DNA of 64,000 bases. Origin: Haliclystus octoradiatus (lineage: Eukaryota > Cnidaria > Staurozoa > Stauromedusae > Haliclystidae). A program made the position numbers and the translations under genes. Below, piece after piece: positions 12,273-26,400 of this stretch. The notes beneath the pieces were generated by a model. It was not told where the DNA came from and made no database searches. It saw only the letters and a list, made by a program, of their open reading frames with translations. Location of the stretch: the NCBI GenBank assembly GCA_916610825.1, contig OU744447.1:34948869-35012868 (forward strand), in the 5' to 3' direction. Positions within the stretch are counted from its first letter, which is position 1. Each line of letters opens with the position of its first letter.

Positions 12273-14356
12273 TATTCCACTCTTCAAATCAAAATATCTG
12301 ACAGACTGAGAAAGAACTTATAATTTTCAAAAATATTTATAACAGTCAGAAATCTCGAATTTACAGCCATGAATGTATCATAAATATGCTCAATTTTCAT
12401 CACTTTATAGGCGCTCAAATACTGCTGGTTATATTTTATAAAGAGAAAATTTCATAGGAAGCGCTTTGTACGCTCACTCTTTGTTTTGAATATAAAAGTA
12501 CCTTTCTTGCAGAGCTAGAAACTCGTTCGTTTTATGATGCTTCATATTTATGGATAAATCCTTAGAAGGAACCTTCCATGAAGTAATGAAATAATAAAAC
12601 CAAAGTCTTCCTTGAACACTATGGGAAAACAGAAATTTGAAGGATATATTATTAAAAGTTTACTTGTAGATCGCTTGTGAAAACAGTAGGACATTGTAAC
12701 ATACATAACACAGACTTTACGATTTATAGCTATATGTATTATTTCAGGAAATCATAAACATTAAGATATTTAAATATCAAGATCATGCGATTGAAAATTC
12801 AACCTCATTTTCACTCTTTCGCATATCTGCTTAACAGAGCAAAATGGGCAACAAAGAAAGATCATCTGATAGTGTTGAGAATTACCATGAATTCACATGA
12901 TAAAAACATGATGATCTTTGAGATTGAATATTATCTTGATTTTGAAAGAGCACCAGTTGAATGAATATTTTATTACAAGATTCAGGTTAATATTATTTTT
13001 ATATTATTAATTCAATTCTTGAATAAGAATATATTGGTCCGTGTGTCGACTTTGATAAACGTTTTTATTTATTTAATAATTTCTATTACTAATTGGATGA
13101 ACCTATGGATTAAGTTCTTGGGAGAAATATCATTTGGTTCACAAATAGTAAGTGATCCATAGCTGTACATATCAACAGATCCATATGGCTTTATAAGTTA
13201 CCCATAGCTTTTCATTTTGAAATAATGTGAAAAATTATTTAGAAAATGGGATAATATATTAATTATAAAATTAATTTTAGATAGAATGCGGGAGCAGAGA
13301 GACAAAATCTTTCTGTTGAAACCTATTATAATATTATCTAGAAAAAATTACAAAGAATATAAAATGCGAAACCTAAATGCTTCTAAATTTACACTGTCGC
13401 ACAAGAAGCCTGCGCGAAGACCCAAATAGTTTTTTTTTAGGAATAATTAGGTCTCCTTAATGTCTGTAGATTCGCCCGGGGTTGATTTTTAGGAGTAATC
13501 ACAATTTTATCCTACTCTCAACAGCTCGTTATTAATGGACATATAATCAATATAGACAGACAACATTTTCTTTCGATTCAATCAACTTCAAAATTCAGTG
13601 TATCGCATGCTTACTGAAGCCATACGCGAAAATTATAAACGCTGAAATAAAGATTTTGGTTCACTCGAAGGTTCTCACGGTGGCTCATTAATAAAATACT
13701 TTACAGTTACTCGCAACGATGAATCATATACATCAATCATGTGATAGAAAATTTATTTAAATAAAATATTATTAGCTGCAAACGTTGATTAAAACTAAAA
13801 ACGTTGTTTGCTATCGAATGAATAATTTTAAGTTAATGTCAATATTTACGATGCTACCATATATGATGATGAATTTTTATCAGCCGTTTGATAATATGAA
13901 TGATGTCTAACATGAAAAGTTGCTAATAAACGATGGTAACATAGCAATGACTTGTAGAGCATGTCCAGATATAGAAGCTAGGTCGGATGAAATGTGTCAT
14001 GATGGCGTGTTTTATTTTTGATTTTCGATACTTGGATTCTATACCATGGTCTATACCATGATTATATAGTCTGAAATGTTTAGTTGCTTTTGTAGTTCTG
14101 CAAGTGTTTAAAGTATCATCAGCTGAACCACGGCCCTAACTTTTATGGGGAAAGTGAATGGTCCAAATACCAAAGTCGATTTACTTATAAGTAAGATGCT
14201 TCAGTCATTCGCTGTTCACTGATTACGAAAGGCTATCTCACGTGAAATCTGTTGCCATTTTTCCACAGACATTGGATCATAATTGATCTTACGGTTTCAA
14301 TTATTACTACTTATATTATGTAATACAATTTATCTTAAATAGTTATCCTGAGAAAG
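12273..14356. other. Intergenic DNA upstream of gene B
   Basis: I see no exon or repeat that I can define. The stretch before 14357 must hold the promoter and 5' UTR of gene B. A TATA-like CTTATATTATG lies about 45 bases before the ATG, which is too close for a confident TATA box. Confidence 0.4.
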
Positions 14357-14462
14357 ATGAATGTATCAAATACAATTTTAGTCATTTTGATGATGGTATG
14401 TTCGATGAATTCATTGATGGGACAAACAAACTTCACATCAATTCCATCAAGGAGAACAATCG
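14357..14462 (+). CDS. Gene B exon 1: signal peptide
   Basis: ATG at 14357 opens M-N-V-S-N-T followed by a hydrophobic core (I-L-V-I-L-M-M-V-C) to about residue 21, then polar G-Q-T-N-F-T-S. Donor GTAGGT after 14462, phase 1, joining in frame to 15804. This start was chosen because it is the ATG that gives a classic secretion signal in the joined frame. Cleavage near G22-Q23 is a guess. Confidence 0.8.
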
Positions 14463-17400
14463 GTAGGTTATGACGATAGTTAGTTTCGAAAAGAACGCTA
14501 TATTGTCTATTCTACATAGGTCATGTATAAGGCTATTAATGATTACTGATTCTTCATATATACGACACACAACATATTTTACTGACTATTACATTCTTAC
14601 TTATTCAAGTTGTGATAAATGACATCGATAAAGAGAAATAACTGGAAATATTTGAAGAAAATATACACTATTTAGCATAGTATAAATCATAGAGGGCAAA
14701 ATTATAATAGCGAGTGCTAATAATTGAACAATGAGCCTGGTTTTCATTGATCCTAATTGAATATTTTGCGTAGGTCTGATCCACCGAATCGCAAGCATTT
14801 TATGAGTAATGCAATAAAAAAGATATTTACATGTTTTTTATAACTCTGGACTTTTTATTGCAATCGCTGACATTGATTCCATGTGATCCCATTGTCTGTG
14901 AGTAATGAATCAGCTTGTTCCGCATAAATAAATCAAGTAATTTGTTTCTACTCGCTATTTAATCTTAAATGGAGCTATATACTTACCTATTTTGAAACAA
15001 TGTCTGATGCTTTTGATCCGATAGATGTCCTGGAATCCATGTAAAATACTTAATAATAAACATGCTAATTAAAAATATGCTAATATCGATATAAAAATCC
15101 ACTTAAAGTTTAGATTTAATTTCCTATCACAAATTTATCATCATATATGATTAAACTACCTAATCAAACGCAGTTTCCCATAAACTATGCTTGAGGGCTG
15201 ATATGTATTTCAATATATGTTATGCATGGAGAATTCGTCGTAAAAATTGTCATAGTCGACAAACTGTGTGGTAGTATAGTCCAATAGAAAATTTCAACCA
15301 ATCATATGGACCCTTCGACTATCAGATAATTATTGGAAACATTCTAAAAGAATTATTCAACCTCATATTCGGAGCAAATTAGAGTTCAAAATATTTTAGA
15401 ATGTGCAGCGGAACTAGTTCCAGACTCTATTTACTTCTATTTGAGTTTAACAATAAGAGACTGAACTAGTTTCGGTGCACATTTAAAACAAATTTTTCAC
15501 TCTACCTTGTAATTTGTTCCTCACATGTTGCTGAATAATTGTTTACTATTTTAAATTGCTATCTGATACTCAAAGTATCTGTATAATTTGTCGATTTTTA
15601 TATGGAACTCTATTAATTCACATGTTCTAGATTTGCTTTGTTAACGTTTGTTTACCTTTACAATACTTCCCATGGCAGTAGTACACCATCGGATGATAAC
15701 TCCTATATCTAAATAATTAGCAATATTACAATTATAATAGACTGAAAAAGATGTAATACTTGAAACCACATATATACACATTCCATTCTGTTCTTTCTTT
15801 TAGCTTTAACAAAGCCTGCCCTCGAGAAGTCTGCAGATGCCACAGAATATCATATCCCTGACTCAGTTTGCAAAGTTACATCTCATATGAAAAACGACAA
15901 TTTCCTGTTAACTCTCTCAAGATGTCAACTTGAAGACTTGGATCACTTTTTGGGGCAGTATAACCTTAACCTACATGAAAACGGTGTCATAGAAAATGGC
16001 TTAACTATCAATGAGATAAAAATAGACACTAAACATGATACGTTAACAATTTTTGGTACTCCATTAGCAAATCCAAGCATGTTACCAGAATGCTTTTGGT
16101 GGAAAGATGGCGGTGAAGATATGGTTGATGCAATAAAGGTATCTGCACATGTTGTTAAAGGTAAAAGAGTTATGAGTGTGCAATTTGAAATGGTCTGTTC
16201 ATATCTAATTTATTTGCAATTCAAATCACATTATGAAAATCCTAACTTATTTGATATCATATCTCTCGATGAAGATGTTTTCAGAATGCGAAGCTTTATA
16301 CAATATTTTTCTTACAATAATACTGTTCTGAATCCAGGTGATTACTATCGTGATATTCTTATTAACCCTGATCGTACAACAGTAATGTCAATGGCATATG
16401 GTACCTACATATATGAAGATATTATTGAGATTTCATGGGATGTGCGTCCAAATGATCGCCGTGGAAAGATGAAATTAATTATTCAAAAATCTTACAAACA
16501 GAATAGCAACCATGATGTCAAAATAGCATTATATTATGAGAGTGGTAAAGGAAATACAGTACTTGATTCCAGACTAAATCAATACAAAACACCGTTATTC
16601 GATAATATTGATGAACTTGCGATTTCAGTATCAACACACGATATCGAATACTTTCAAGATAAACGAATTCAGGAATTTACTAGCCGGTATCTTAGTTCCT
16701 CAAGTACTAGAGTAATTAGATCTGGCAAAAACGTGATAATCAAGAAGAGTTATAATGATAATACTATTATTTGGTTTGGTAAGATGGAGAAGAATTTTAT
16801 ACATTTTTCAACTGACACATTTATTGAAGGAAATTTGGAATTACTTGCATCATATTTCTATCCAAAAGCAAGAATCAGTAACATTAATGAAAAATTCCAC
16901 TTTGTAAAAGATAAACAGCTCATATTTTTTGAAGGTTCCGTATCTCTACTTATGGCTCCGACAATCCAAATAAAATTCAAGCTTAAATCTGATCTTCAGA
17001 TATTTAAGGGTGCCCATGGATTAGATGGTATTCAAGTGACCATTATTTACGGTCCTGACATACAGACTGCTACAGCAATCGGAAAATCAACAATATTTGG
17101 TGAATATACGGATGTTGAAATAAATTCTCAACTCTTACTCACTGGTGAACTTGAATCTCATTCTTTACAACAGTTATTAAGCAATGTGGGCGAGAACATA
17201 ACAAATGATGTATTTCTACGTGACTTCCAACATTTGTTCAAACAGACAATAAAAAAAACATCATTTTCTATAGATTTGAAAACTAAATTAGATCAAAGAC
17301 CATTGAGGTAATTCAAAACATTGCAAGTCGTATTTGACCAGGTTGTAGTATTTAGAATCCTTTTTCTTTCTGTATCCCTGGTCGGTATCGCAATTCCTAC

Positions 17401-20400
17401 TAAACAACTGTCCTTTGATTCCAAAGCTATTAATAGTCATTACTACTTGTTATATTTTGCATTTTACTGAGGTAGACAGAGACCTTTTTATTTTGGTTGT
17501 TAATTTGTGAAATGGTTAACGGTATTTAGTTTGAGAAACACTTATTTTATGCCCGTAGCAAGCAAATTATAAAAAATACAATATTAGCTTTTACATCAGC
17601 TATCTGATTAAAATTGTAGTTTATTAACTATATAATATATTTGTATGAAAACCTCTTCCATACTAAAGTACATCTCTGTTATTTTCGTATAAACATCTGG
17701 TCTGCTTGTCAACATCAATTGATACATTTATGATTTCTCTATTCAGCATCAATGCTCAGTCGACAAGCTTGGGCTGTGGGGGAGAAACGGTTCACGCACG
17801 AATCGAGCCTGTCGATGGCAAGATAAGAAGCAGAATATATTTCTCTTGCCCCTATAACGTGATTCTCAGAGATGTTACAACAGCGATCTACGAAAAAGAA
17901 ATCGTGAAAAATGGTTGGATGAAAATCAACAAATTTGGTATATAAGTATTGAATATTTCAATTGAAGTTTAATGCATGACAGCTTTGTTTTGGACCTGTT
18001 ATACCAAGGTGCAGGAAAACATCATACAAAATTTAGATATGTCACAAGGCAAGTGTGTTCCACTTTCGAGCGTTTCCCGAAATCACACTTGTTTGGTCAT
18101 AACATACAAAGACACAATGATTCCATATTACAAAACCGAACATATTTTCACAGTGTTTATGCGAATTTCGTCTGATTCTGTGGTTTAAATTGTTTTGCTT
18201 TTGTGATCCATTAGACCTGTTCCAGATTCCCCTGTAATGCAATTTACAAATGGCTGTTTCGCATTTGCAACATGTAGCTTTTTAGCAAATGAAGTGATGT
18301 GCTCATTAATTATATCAGAAAGAAAAATCACAGCTTTGTCATTGGTGTACTTTCTAGTTAGTAAAATTATTCGTTACGTTTCGTAAAATGATTCGGATAT
18401 TTCCGGGAACTTCGTCTAACATGTGAACCACACCCGTATATCTCAAGTTTTCAATTAAATTCTGTCTATAAAATAGATGACACGAAGATGCTAGCGCATC
18501 ATTTCATTCACTGAAATTTTACAAGGCCTGATGTAGGGTGGAGGATTAGTAGGCCTTATGGAGCTGGGCTGGTGATCATTATACTGTCATTTCCCAATCA
18601 GGCCACTACAAGAGTATTTTTGAAAATCTATCATATCTTAAAATGATGAATTATTAGTTATTGCAGACATTACAACATGGGATTTAGAACAAGCAATGAT
18701 CGTTCTAAGCTATAATATTCTCAACAACACTTCACCGCAGGGGATTTCTTACATTAATGAACAATAGATCAAGGCAATTTCAGCCTTGTTTAACTTATTA
18801 CAGACGACCTGCTGAGCTATGATCTTGCTACTGTAAGGATAATGGGATTGGATTTTTCTACTTTGAAGGTTTTGAACTTGGCTATGATAGGAACGAGAAA
18901 AATATGAATAAAGGTAATAACTGAAAGTGGTTAGTTGGTCTTTGAGTCGTTCCTCAGCCATCGTATTATGGAATTTAGAATAGAATCATGCTTGTGATTA
19001 CATTGTGTTTAGTTCATTCATCAAATAGACTACATATTCGCTATATTAATTAAATTTTCAACAAATGTTTGAAATCCCTTGACTTTACGTTTTATTGTGT
19101 TACAAAAATGTATTTTAAACTTGCTCTATAAACTTTGTGCTCTTATAATTGCTATATACATTGAAATTAATAAAGAAAATGGGATAACTTTTACATCCAA
19201 TTGGCATCAACTACTTACTTGTAAGACCTGCCCAATTATATATATATATATAGACTATCTTACCATTGGAGCAAAATGTATTTTGACATCGACTCTTGTT
19301 AACAATCCTTCTTCATTTCATTAATGACCAAATGCTTGATAACTGTGTCACCGATTGTAGGATACTGATATGCCTGTAAGACAGCACAAGTAACTAAATG
19401 TGTGAATGTAGCATAAATAAAATTACCTTTACTTTTTACATCGAACTCTTTACTTTTTAAGCGAAGACTGCTCTTATTGTGCAATTACTGTAAGTTCTAT
19501 TATTCAATTAAAATTGCGTATTGGTTTGTACATTTCTACTGATCGAAAAATACTCCTGTCTGTCTATTAATCTATATAAATGCTAATTTTCATGTACACT
19601 ACCTTAAATATAAGACAGTAATCAGTTATCGTTGCATCAAGGTTACTGTATATTTTTAAACATATGATGTAATGATGGCTATAATGATTTACTTTCAGCA
19701 AATGCCAAAATTAAAGGATCATTCATACCTTTTGAAACGTGTGCACCAGAGGAATCATCCAAAAGTGGCGAAGACTCAATTTGTGAGTTCCTAATGACAA
19801 ACATACCACGTCAGCAAACTTTTCTTCACAAAGTAACAAAAGACACCCTACGTGTGGCAATGGCACCTCAACGTTACTACTCATTATACGTAATGAAACC
19901 CGGTATAAGAATTAGGATTCATTTTCTTATCGCTAATTATAAAAATAAATTATCATGGATTTCAGCGGATTGCTCTTTATCAACTACAAATAGAGTCTTC
20001 TCGAGAAGAGTCCGTGGAAATGGTACGTACTAGTTTCTTTCATTTCCTTATATTTACACAATTCGACAATATAGGAGGCCCACTGCTTTGGGCATTCGTT
20101 CAGAAGTGTTTGCGAAAACCGTGCAAAGTCATAATTTTTGATATAGCTTATCAGAGAGATATTACGCTTGTGAAAAAATTCACCGTTCTCTTTTTACATT
20201 ATTATTATTATTGTTATTATGGCATTTATTACATGATAATATTATGAAATTATTATCCACTTTTGTTTTGCGGCATATGTAAACCGTAAACAGTCCATGT
20301 AGGAATTCGTGAGTGGTGTGTCTTGAATCTTGATAATCGACAATTTCGACATTTAATTTATCTGCTAAAAATCTGAATAAGCTCATATTTCGACTGATGT

Positions 20401-23400
20401 TTGGCTACATGTTGCCGGTTGATGCTCATTCCTTCCAAATATAACATCTAGTTGCGTTTTCATTAGTACCTTTCAGTTCATAACAATAATCATATAAAAC
20501 TGTTACTGAAATACTTATAAAAAGTTGTACGATCCTTAAATGTACGAATCCTGATCTGATCTGATTCCAAACGATATATCCTCATATAGATCCTTGTCCA
20601 AACAATGGTTGAAAGAAGGATACAAATCATTCTCGCCTGTACTTATCCATGTTTACTGTCTATTGTTATTTATCTTCAGCCATATATTTTTTCGGCACCT
20701 TTTTGTCGCTTCGATAACTAATTTCGGATCATGTTCAATTCCTTGCTAAATATTTCAAGGGTGATAGCTGAGATTTATTTCCATTTTCATTCCTCAAATA
20801 TGTCTTTGTTGTGTAACTGTGTGTAACTGTGCGTAACTGTTGGAGTACCAGGTGTCTAAGTATGCTAATATCGTGTATGTGATGTGATTGGTTAACTAAT
20901 GTTATGTGTTTCTTGCTAATCATAAATGCCTCGTAAATAACTCTTTTATTCATGCAGTGTCCTTTGTATGACTAGGCAAATAAAAACTCTACCCATGTAG
21001 GAATCTCGTTTTAAATTTCATCATCTGAAATACTTTGGAATTGATTTGTGAAAACAAAGTGATGATTCTATCTATTTCATAGTTATTTTATAAAACGCGC
21101 TACTATTTGCTCAATTCAATTGCAGGTAAAATTTCCTGGATAGGAAAGAATAGTCCTATTTTAACGTTCAAGACGGATGTTCAAGTTGAAGGATTATTCA
21201 ATATACCATCTTTATACTTGGGCAGTGGAAAGTCTGGCAAAATATTACTAAATCATTATACTGATGGGTACCTGTCTGCAGGTAAATAGTATATCATTAT
21301 CAATTGATTGTGTCACAATTTACTTTGCATCCTTTAACCAGCACGTGTTATATCCAAGCCCGTCGGTAGAAACATTTGGAATAAGGGGCCATGTGAAGGA
21401 AGCAATATAGCCAATATAGAAATTATCAAATATTTTATCCGTAGAAGCTGTATCCTGCATTTGACATACAACGGGGATTATGAAACCAATAAAAATGTTA
21501 GTCAGGTTATTGGCAAGTTTACTTCTCAAAATAGCACAATGGTGCAATATTGAAAGTATTATAAAATATGACTGGATCTTAGGCAGCGCCGTGGAGCCAG
21601 AAGTGGTTAATTACCTTATGTAAAATCAAATTATGGTCTGATTTAAAATCTAATTAACATTCTACTTTGACCTCGAGCTACAAAGCTTCCTTGCCAATTA
21701 TTTTTCATTCTTCGAAATAGAATTTGGAAACCAGGATTTCACTTTATAAGGATGGTCTTTCAAGTGTTAAATCCCTGCCAATGGACTCATCAAATACCTT
21801 TCTGATGTCGCAGCTCATCAGGAATCGTGCCTGAAGTGCTGCTTACGAGTAATATAGATGGTGACAATCTCTGTCGGAGCATATCACATGAGCAGTCCCG
21901 ATTGAATAACAAAATGATTGATTAAACAATTGTTAAGGCTTGACGCGTGTTTCGTCCCTGTCAAGGGACTCATGATGAGGAATATTCCAGGATGTTTTAC
22001 GTACGTATATAAGCACGTTTTTTTTCAAATATTGAGTTTAAAGGGGAGAGAAAATTATTTTTGTTCCCTAACCTTTTAGTGCTACCAGTAACGCATTTAT
22101 GTAGCATCATTTCTTAGGAAATAATCCAATGGTACTTTAAAGTATAAAAATATTTGTATTGGTTATGTCACTAAATGGTTAACAAAAATAAAATAAAAAA
22201 ACAAGTTCAATCGACGATTTGCACAAGTCACATACTAAAAAGATCTAAAATACTTTATTCCAAAGTGTTCCTATTTCTAATTTCATAATCAAACAGAATG
22301 GGATAACTCATTAAAGGAAGAAGATTCGTGTTGGGATAGAAGTCCTACTTAGGGATCCAAATAGATGGTTAAAACGAAAATTAGATATCGAATATTAAAC
22401 GAATCTTCAGTTCTATTGTAACAATTCCAGTAAACCATAGTAACACAATCAAAACTTTTTCCACGAATGATAAAAATATGTTGAAAAAGTCAAATTCAGC
22501 TTCACAATCTTTAAATAGATTTTGAATACATAAATACAACAGTTTGTTCGCTCAGTTGGCATTGACATTAGTTTCAAGAATTCTTGTGCTTCAACGCGCT
22601 TCATGTTTCATCACGTCTACTCGATCAATTAATTGTCATATAGCAACAAAGTCTAGAGTAGAACTAAATGGTGCGGTACTTGAGATTTTCATTGTTATGG
22701 TAATTAGAGGAGTCCCCTCAGATCATTTAAATTTCAAACATAGAAAAGGCATCGCTGTGAAATATTTGTCGCGTGTTTGTTTCGTCTTTTAAATTAATGA
22801 AAAGAGCATTTGATTTTGAAGAAAAGCTTATTCAAGAAAGGTTACTTAATATTTGGAAACAAAAATATTTAAAATTAATTTAAATTATAGAATACTTCGT
22901 TTTACTATTCGAATAATAGATGTTTCATATTTTTATTTTAAATATGAATGACACATTTCTATTATTACTCTATGCAGGATCAAGTATAAATGTAGCCTGC
23001 GTACCAGCCCCGAGGATTATTTCTAAAACCATAGGGCCTGTGAACTAATGTGTGATTTTCAGCCCAGCAAGTTCTCATGAGTTTGAGATATAATTTATGC
23101 ATTACGTTGAGTTCATTGTCGCGGCTGACAACTATGACGCGTTTGACAGAGAGTTGTGATTTTATGACAATTGATGTTTTGTGACAGTGTGTGAATTGCA
23201 GTGTGAATAATTTACTAAATTTATATAGGTGCTATTTTCAATGGGCTGATAATCACACATTAGTTCACAGACACTTTGGTTTCAGAAAAAACCTAGGGGC
23301 TGGTACGCATGCTAGTACAAATGGTCATCAATAAGTTTTAAAACTGTCATGGGTTCTACTATATTTCAATTCAAAACCTGAAATTGAATCAACATGTAAA

Positions 23401-26400
23401 CGAAAATAAAACAAAAAATTCAATAAAAAGAATATTTTCAAAACTCATTTGAAGATTCAGTTTCTACGCCCGTTTTCCTTACCAATCAAAGACCTGTAAA
23501 AAAACCTTAGCTTCTAGCTGTTGTAGCTTGACAAGCATCACAATTGAAATCCCATTAACGAGTAGTAAAGATTGTGAATTTTAATTATATGAGAAAATTA
23601 TACAATTTAATACAAAGAACAATTATAAAGATGACAGAAAAAAATACTGTTCAATTTTCAAACATTTCAAGACAGAAACGGCAAACTGTCTAGTATTAAA
23701 GTACTTTTAATATTGCAATATTTGATGGGTAATATTAAATTTTATCTGGGACAAAATGCACAATGTGATTTATAATGGACAATTATAGCATGACATCAAT
23801 GAGATACTGTTACAATGTCAAGCTATACGAAAAAAGGCAGCGATGAAAAATGTAGGGCTGCAAAGAATATTCTCCGAGTTATACAGAAAAATGTACTCTA
23901 ATAGGAGATTTTCTATTTCTCCAAATTTTGCCATGACAACATAAATCATTTTCATTATTGCTGCTACAACAACATGTGACATAAATGGACCTTATATTTG
24001 ACAGAGTAGTGTAAGAAAAATGTATAGGTTGCAATCCTTCTTTAATCATCAGAAATTTTGTACATAAGCTACACCTCAAATTCGGCAGATGCTCCCTGGA
24101 GATTCATGTAAAAGTGTTCATAAGAATATAAGAATCACTTTTCACGTATCTTATTTTATGAAATTCAACTGTCAAGAAGGAAAAATGTCCAAACATAAAA
24201 TTTATACTCCATGATTCACGGTTGACGTAATCTTGAAATTTTGAAAAAATGTAGCATATGAGCATTTATTGTTGGCTTAGAGAAGCTCGATGAAAATCCT
24301 ACAAATTTATATCAAAATGGATCTGTCCATCAATGTTAGCTAAATTAGTAGCAGATGAGCTGGAAATAAATTTTGAATTTAAAGCTGCCGAAAAAGCGAA
24401 AGCTGACTTTTATGTAGCCAGGTTGCAGAACTATGTTTCCTCGTGAACACAGGGTCTGCGAAACGCTGGCAGAATCTCATTTCACGCTCCTTTGGGTTAG
24501 CAAAAATCTGATAAGACCAATCAGCTTTGACGAATCGAAATCCCTCTATTAACTCAATCAATTTTCCTTGGTTACGAAGGAATGTGCCTCGGTGACGGTG
24601 GGAACTGCAATGTCATCCTGAACTGAGAACAAAGGTAAATCGATTGAGTTAATAGAAAAACTTCAATTCGATAGAAGCTGATTGGTCCTATCAGTTTTCT
24701 GTTAAGCCAGAGGAACATGAAGTGATATTATGCCAGCGTTTCAAAGGCCCTACACGCACGCAGGTTAATGTTTGTACTTACATTTCAGAAGATATAAAAA
24801 ATGATTCTCGCAACGGTGTCAATCCAAATTTTTATATTCTTAGTTGAGTACAGTTTGATCAGCCGAAATAGCAATTCAAGGTTTATAAAAGTATTTTCAG
24901 TGTCTTCAAACGAACCAAATACAAGACGATTTGATGGATAATAGTAAAGCATTAGAGAGTAAGGTGGAAATCTATTTATCCAAATTGCACTTAATCTCAA
25001 TTGTAACAATGTTACAAATTACATAATTTTTGCTGTTGCTACAATTATAGTATTTGAAGATGGTATATTCATGTATAGTAAAGCAGCAGAGAAATACCTT
25101 GGATTTGAATCTGACATCCATTTAATCATACAAGGAAATAACCATGGTCAACTAACAGGACGGAATTTAGGTCAGAGAGATATTACTGAGATTCTATGTC
25201 AGATAAAGGAGGACACTAAAGTTTCATACCTAGTTGATGTTAAATTTGTTAATGGTTATACAATGAGGATCTGTGACATGCCTAAAGGTGAGTATCTGAA
25301 GATATCAATCAATTGGATTTATACTTCTATTTAGTGTATTGAGGATTTGTGTTATCGTAATGCAATGTAACCCACTTAAGTGCAAGTCAAAATTGCCAAC
25401 AGTTTTCATTGCATTTATCCGAATCTGCAGTTATCCGAAATTGTTTACCAAGGACTTGAACAGGAAATTGTTTAACGGGTTTCAAAGCCAGGCTGCAGAT
25501 ACGCGGGAATTTCACTTATCCGAATTGCACATAAGCGGGTTACACTGTATAAGCTAAATATATAGTTTTATTGTATGATTATGTGATAAATATTACTATT
25601 TATTATTGAGGAGATAATCTTCAAATATCTGTAAGAAATATATTCATCTGCTTGACTCTACTTCTCCATCTCTATACAGCTATGATGTGTCTCTCCAGAC
25701 AATATGAATCATTTCACTCTCTTAATGAGGAATCCACAAAAAACAGCAATGTATTTAATCACAATCAAATAAAATTCGCATTTGAATCACTTTCTGCAAT
25801 ACTGCAATTCTATTAACTGAACCATGTTTCAATGATATTCAGAAAACTTGGTTGGCTTGGAATAAATGCCAGGATGACTTTCCATCTTTAAAACATGCTC
25901 TTTCCCATTATCGGCCTTCTTTTCACTATACATCACCAGAGCACACTTCTCTAACAAATATATTCACCTAAAACAACATAATGTCACTCTCTTGAAGTTT
26001 CCTCATCGACGAGGAAGACTGTTTCCAGTCTGGTTTTCAATTTAATATCATTAAATTAATCATTTAATGAAAAACATAATCTGATAAGGGACTCATCGAT
26101 TAAATTTCTGATGCCGTAGATTGTCAGGCATCTGGTCTAGAGTCCAACTAAGAAGTTGTATAGATGGTGAAAAGGTCCTGAAATTTTAATGCACCGTCCT
26201 ATAAGAACGTAATCCATTAATCAACTGATGAATCAGCTGATTTGAAAATTTCTTGTCACTGCCAAACTACTCCTCTGAAAATATTCTAGTGTTTGGGACA
26301 GTATAGCCTTACAGAACAGGCCAATACCACCCTTCTATTTTTAAATGCTTTGCTTTTTTCTCTGAGAGAAATTACATTAAATGGCAATACTCTTTGATGA

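Noticed and set aside
18538-18622. tRNA-like sequence GGAGGATTAGTAGGCCTTAT
   Set aside because: Only the first dozen bases resemble the SINE head; box B is not recognisable, so it was not called a SINE copy or a tRNA.
20014-20247. 77-residue plus-strand frame downstream of gene B exon 4
   Set aside because: It begins at the exon's last bases and reads into the intron through the GTACGT donor in another frame.
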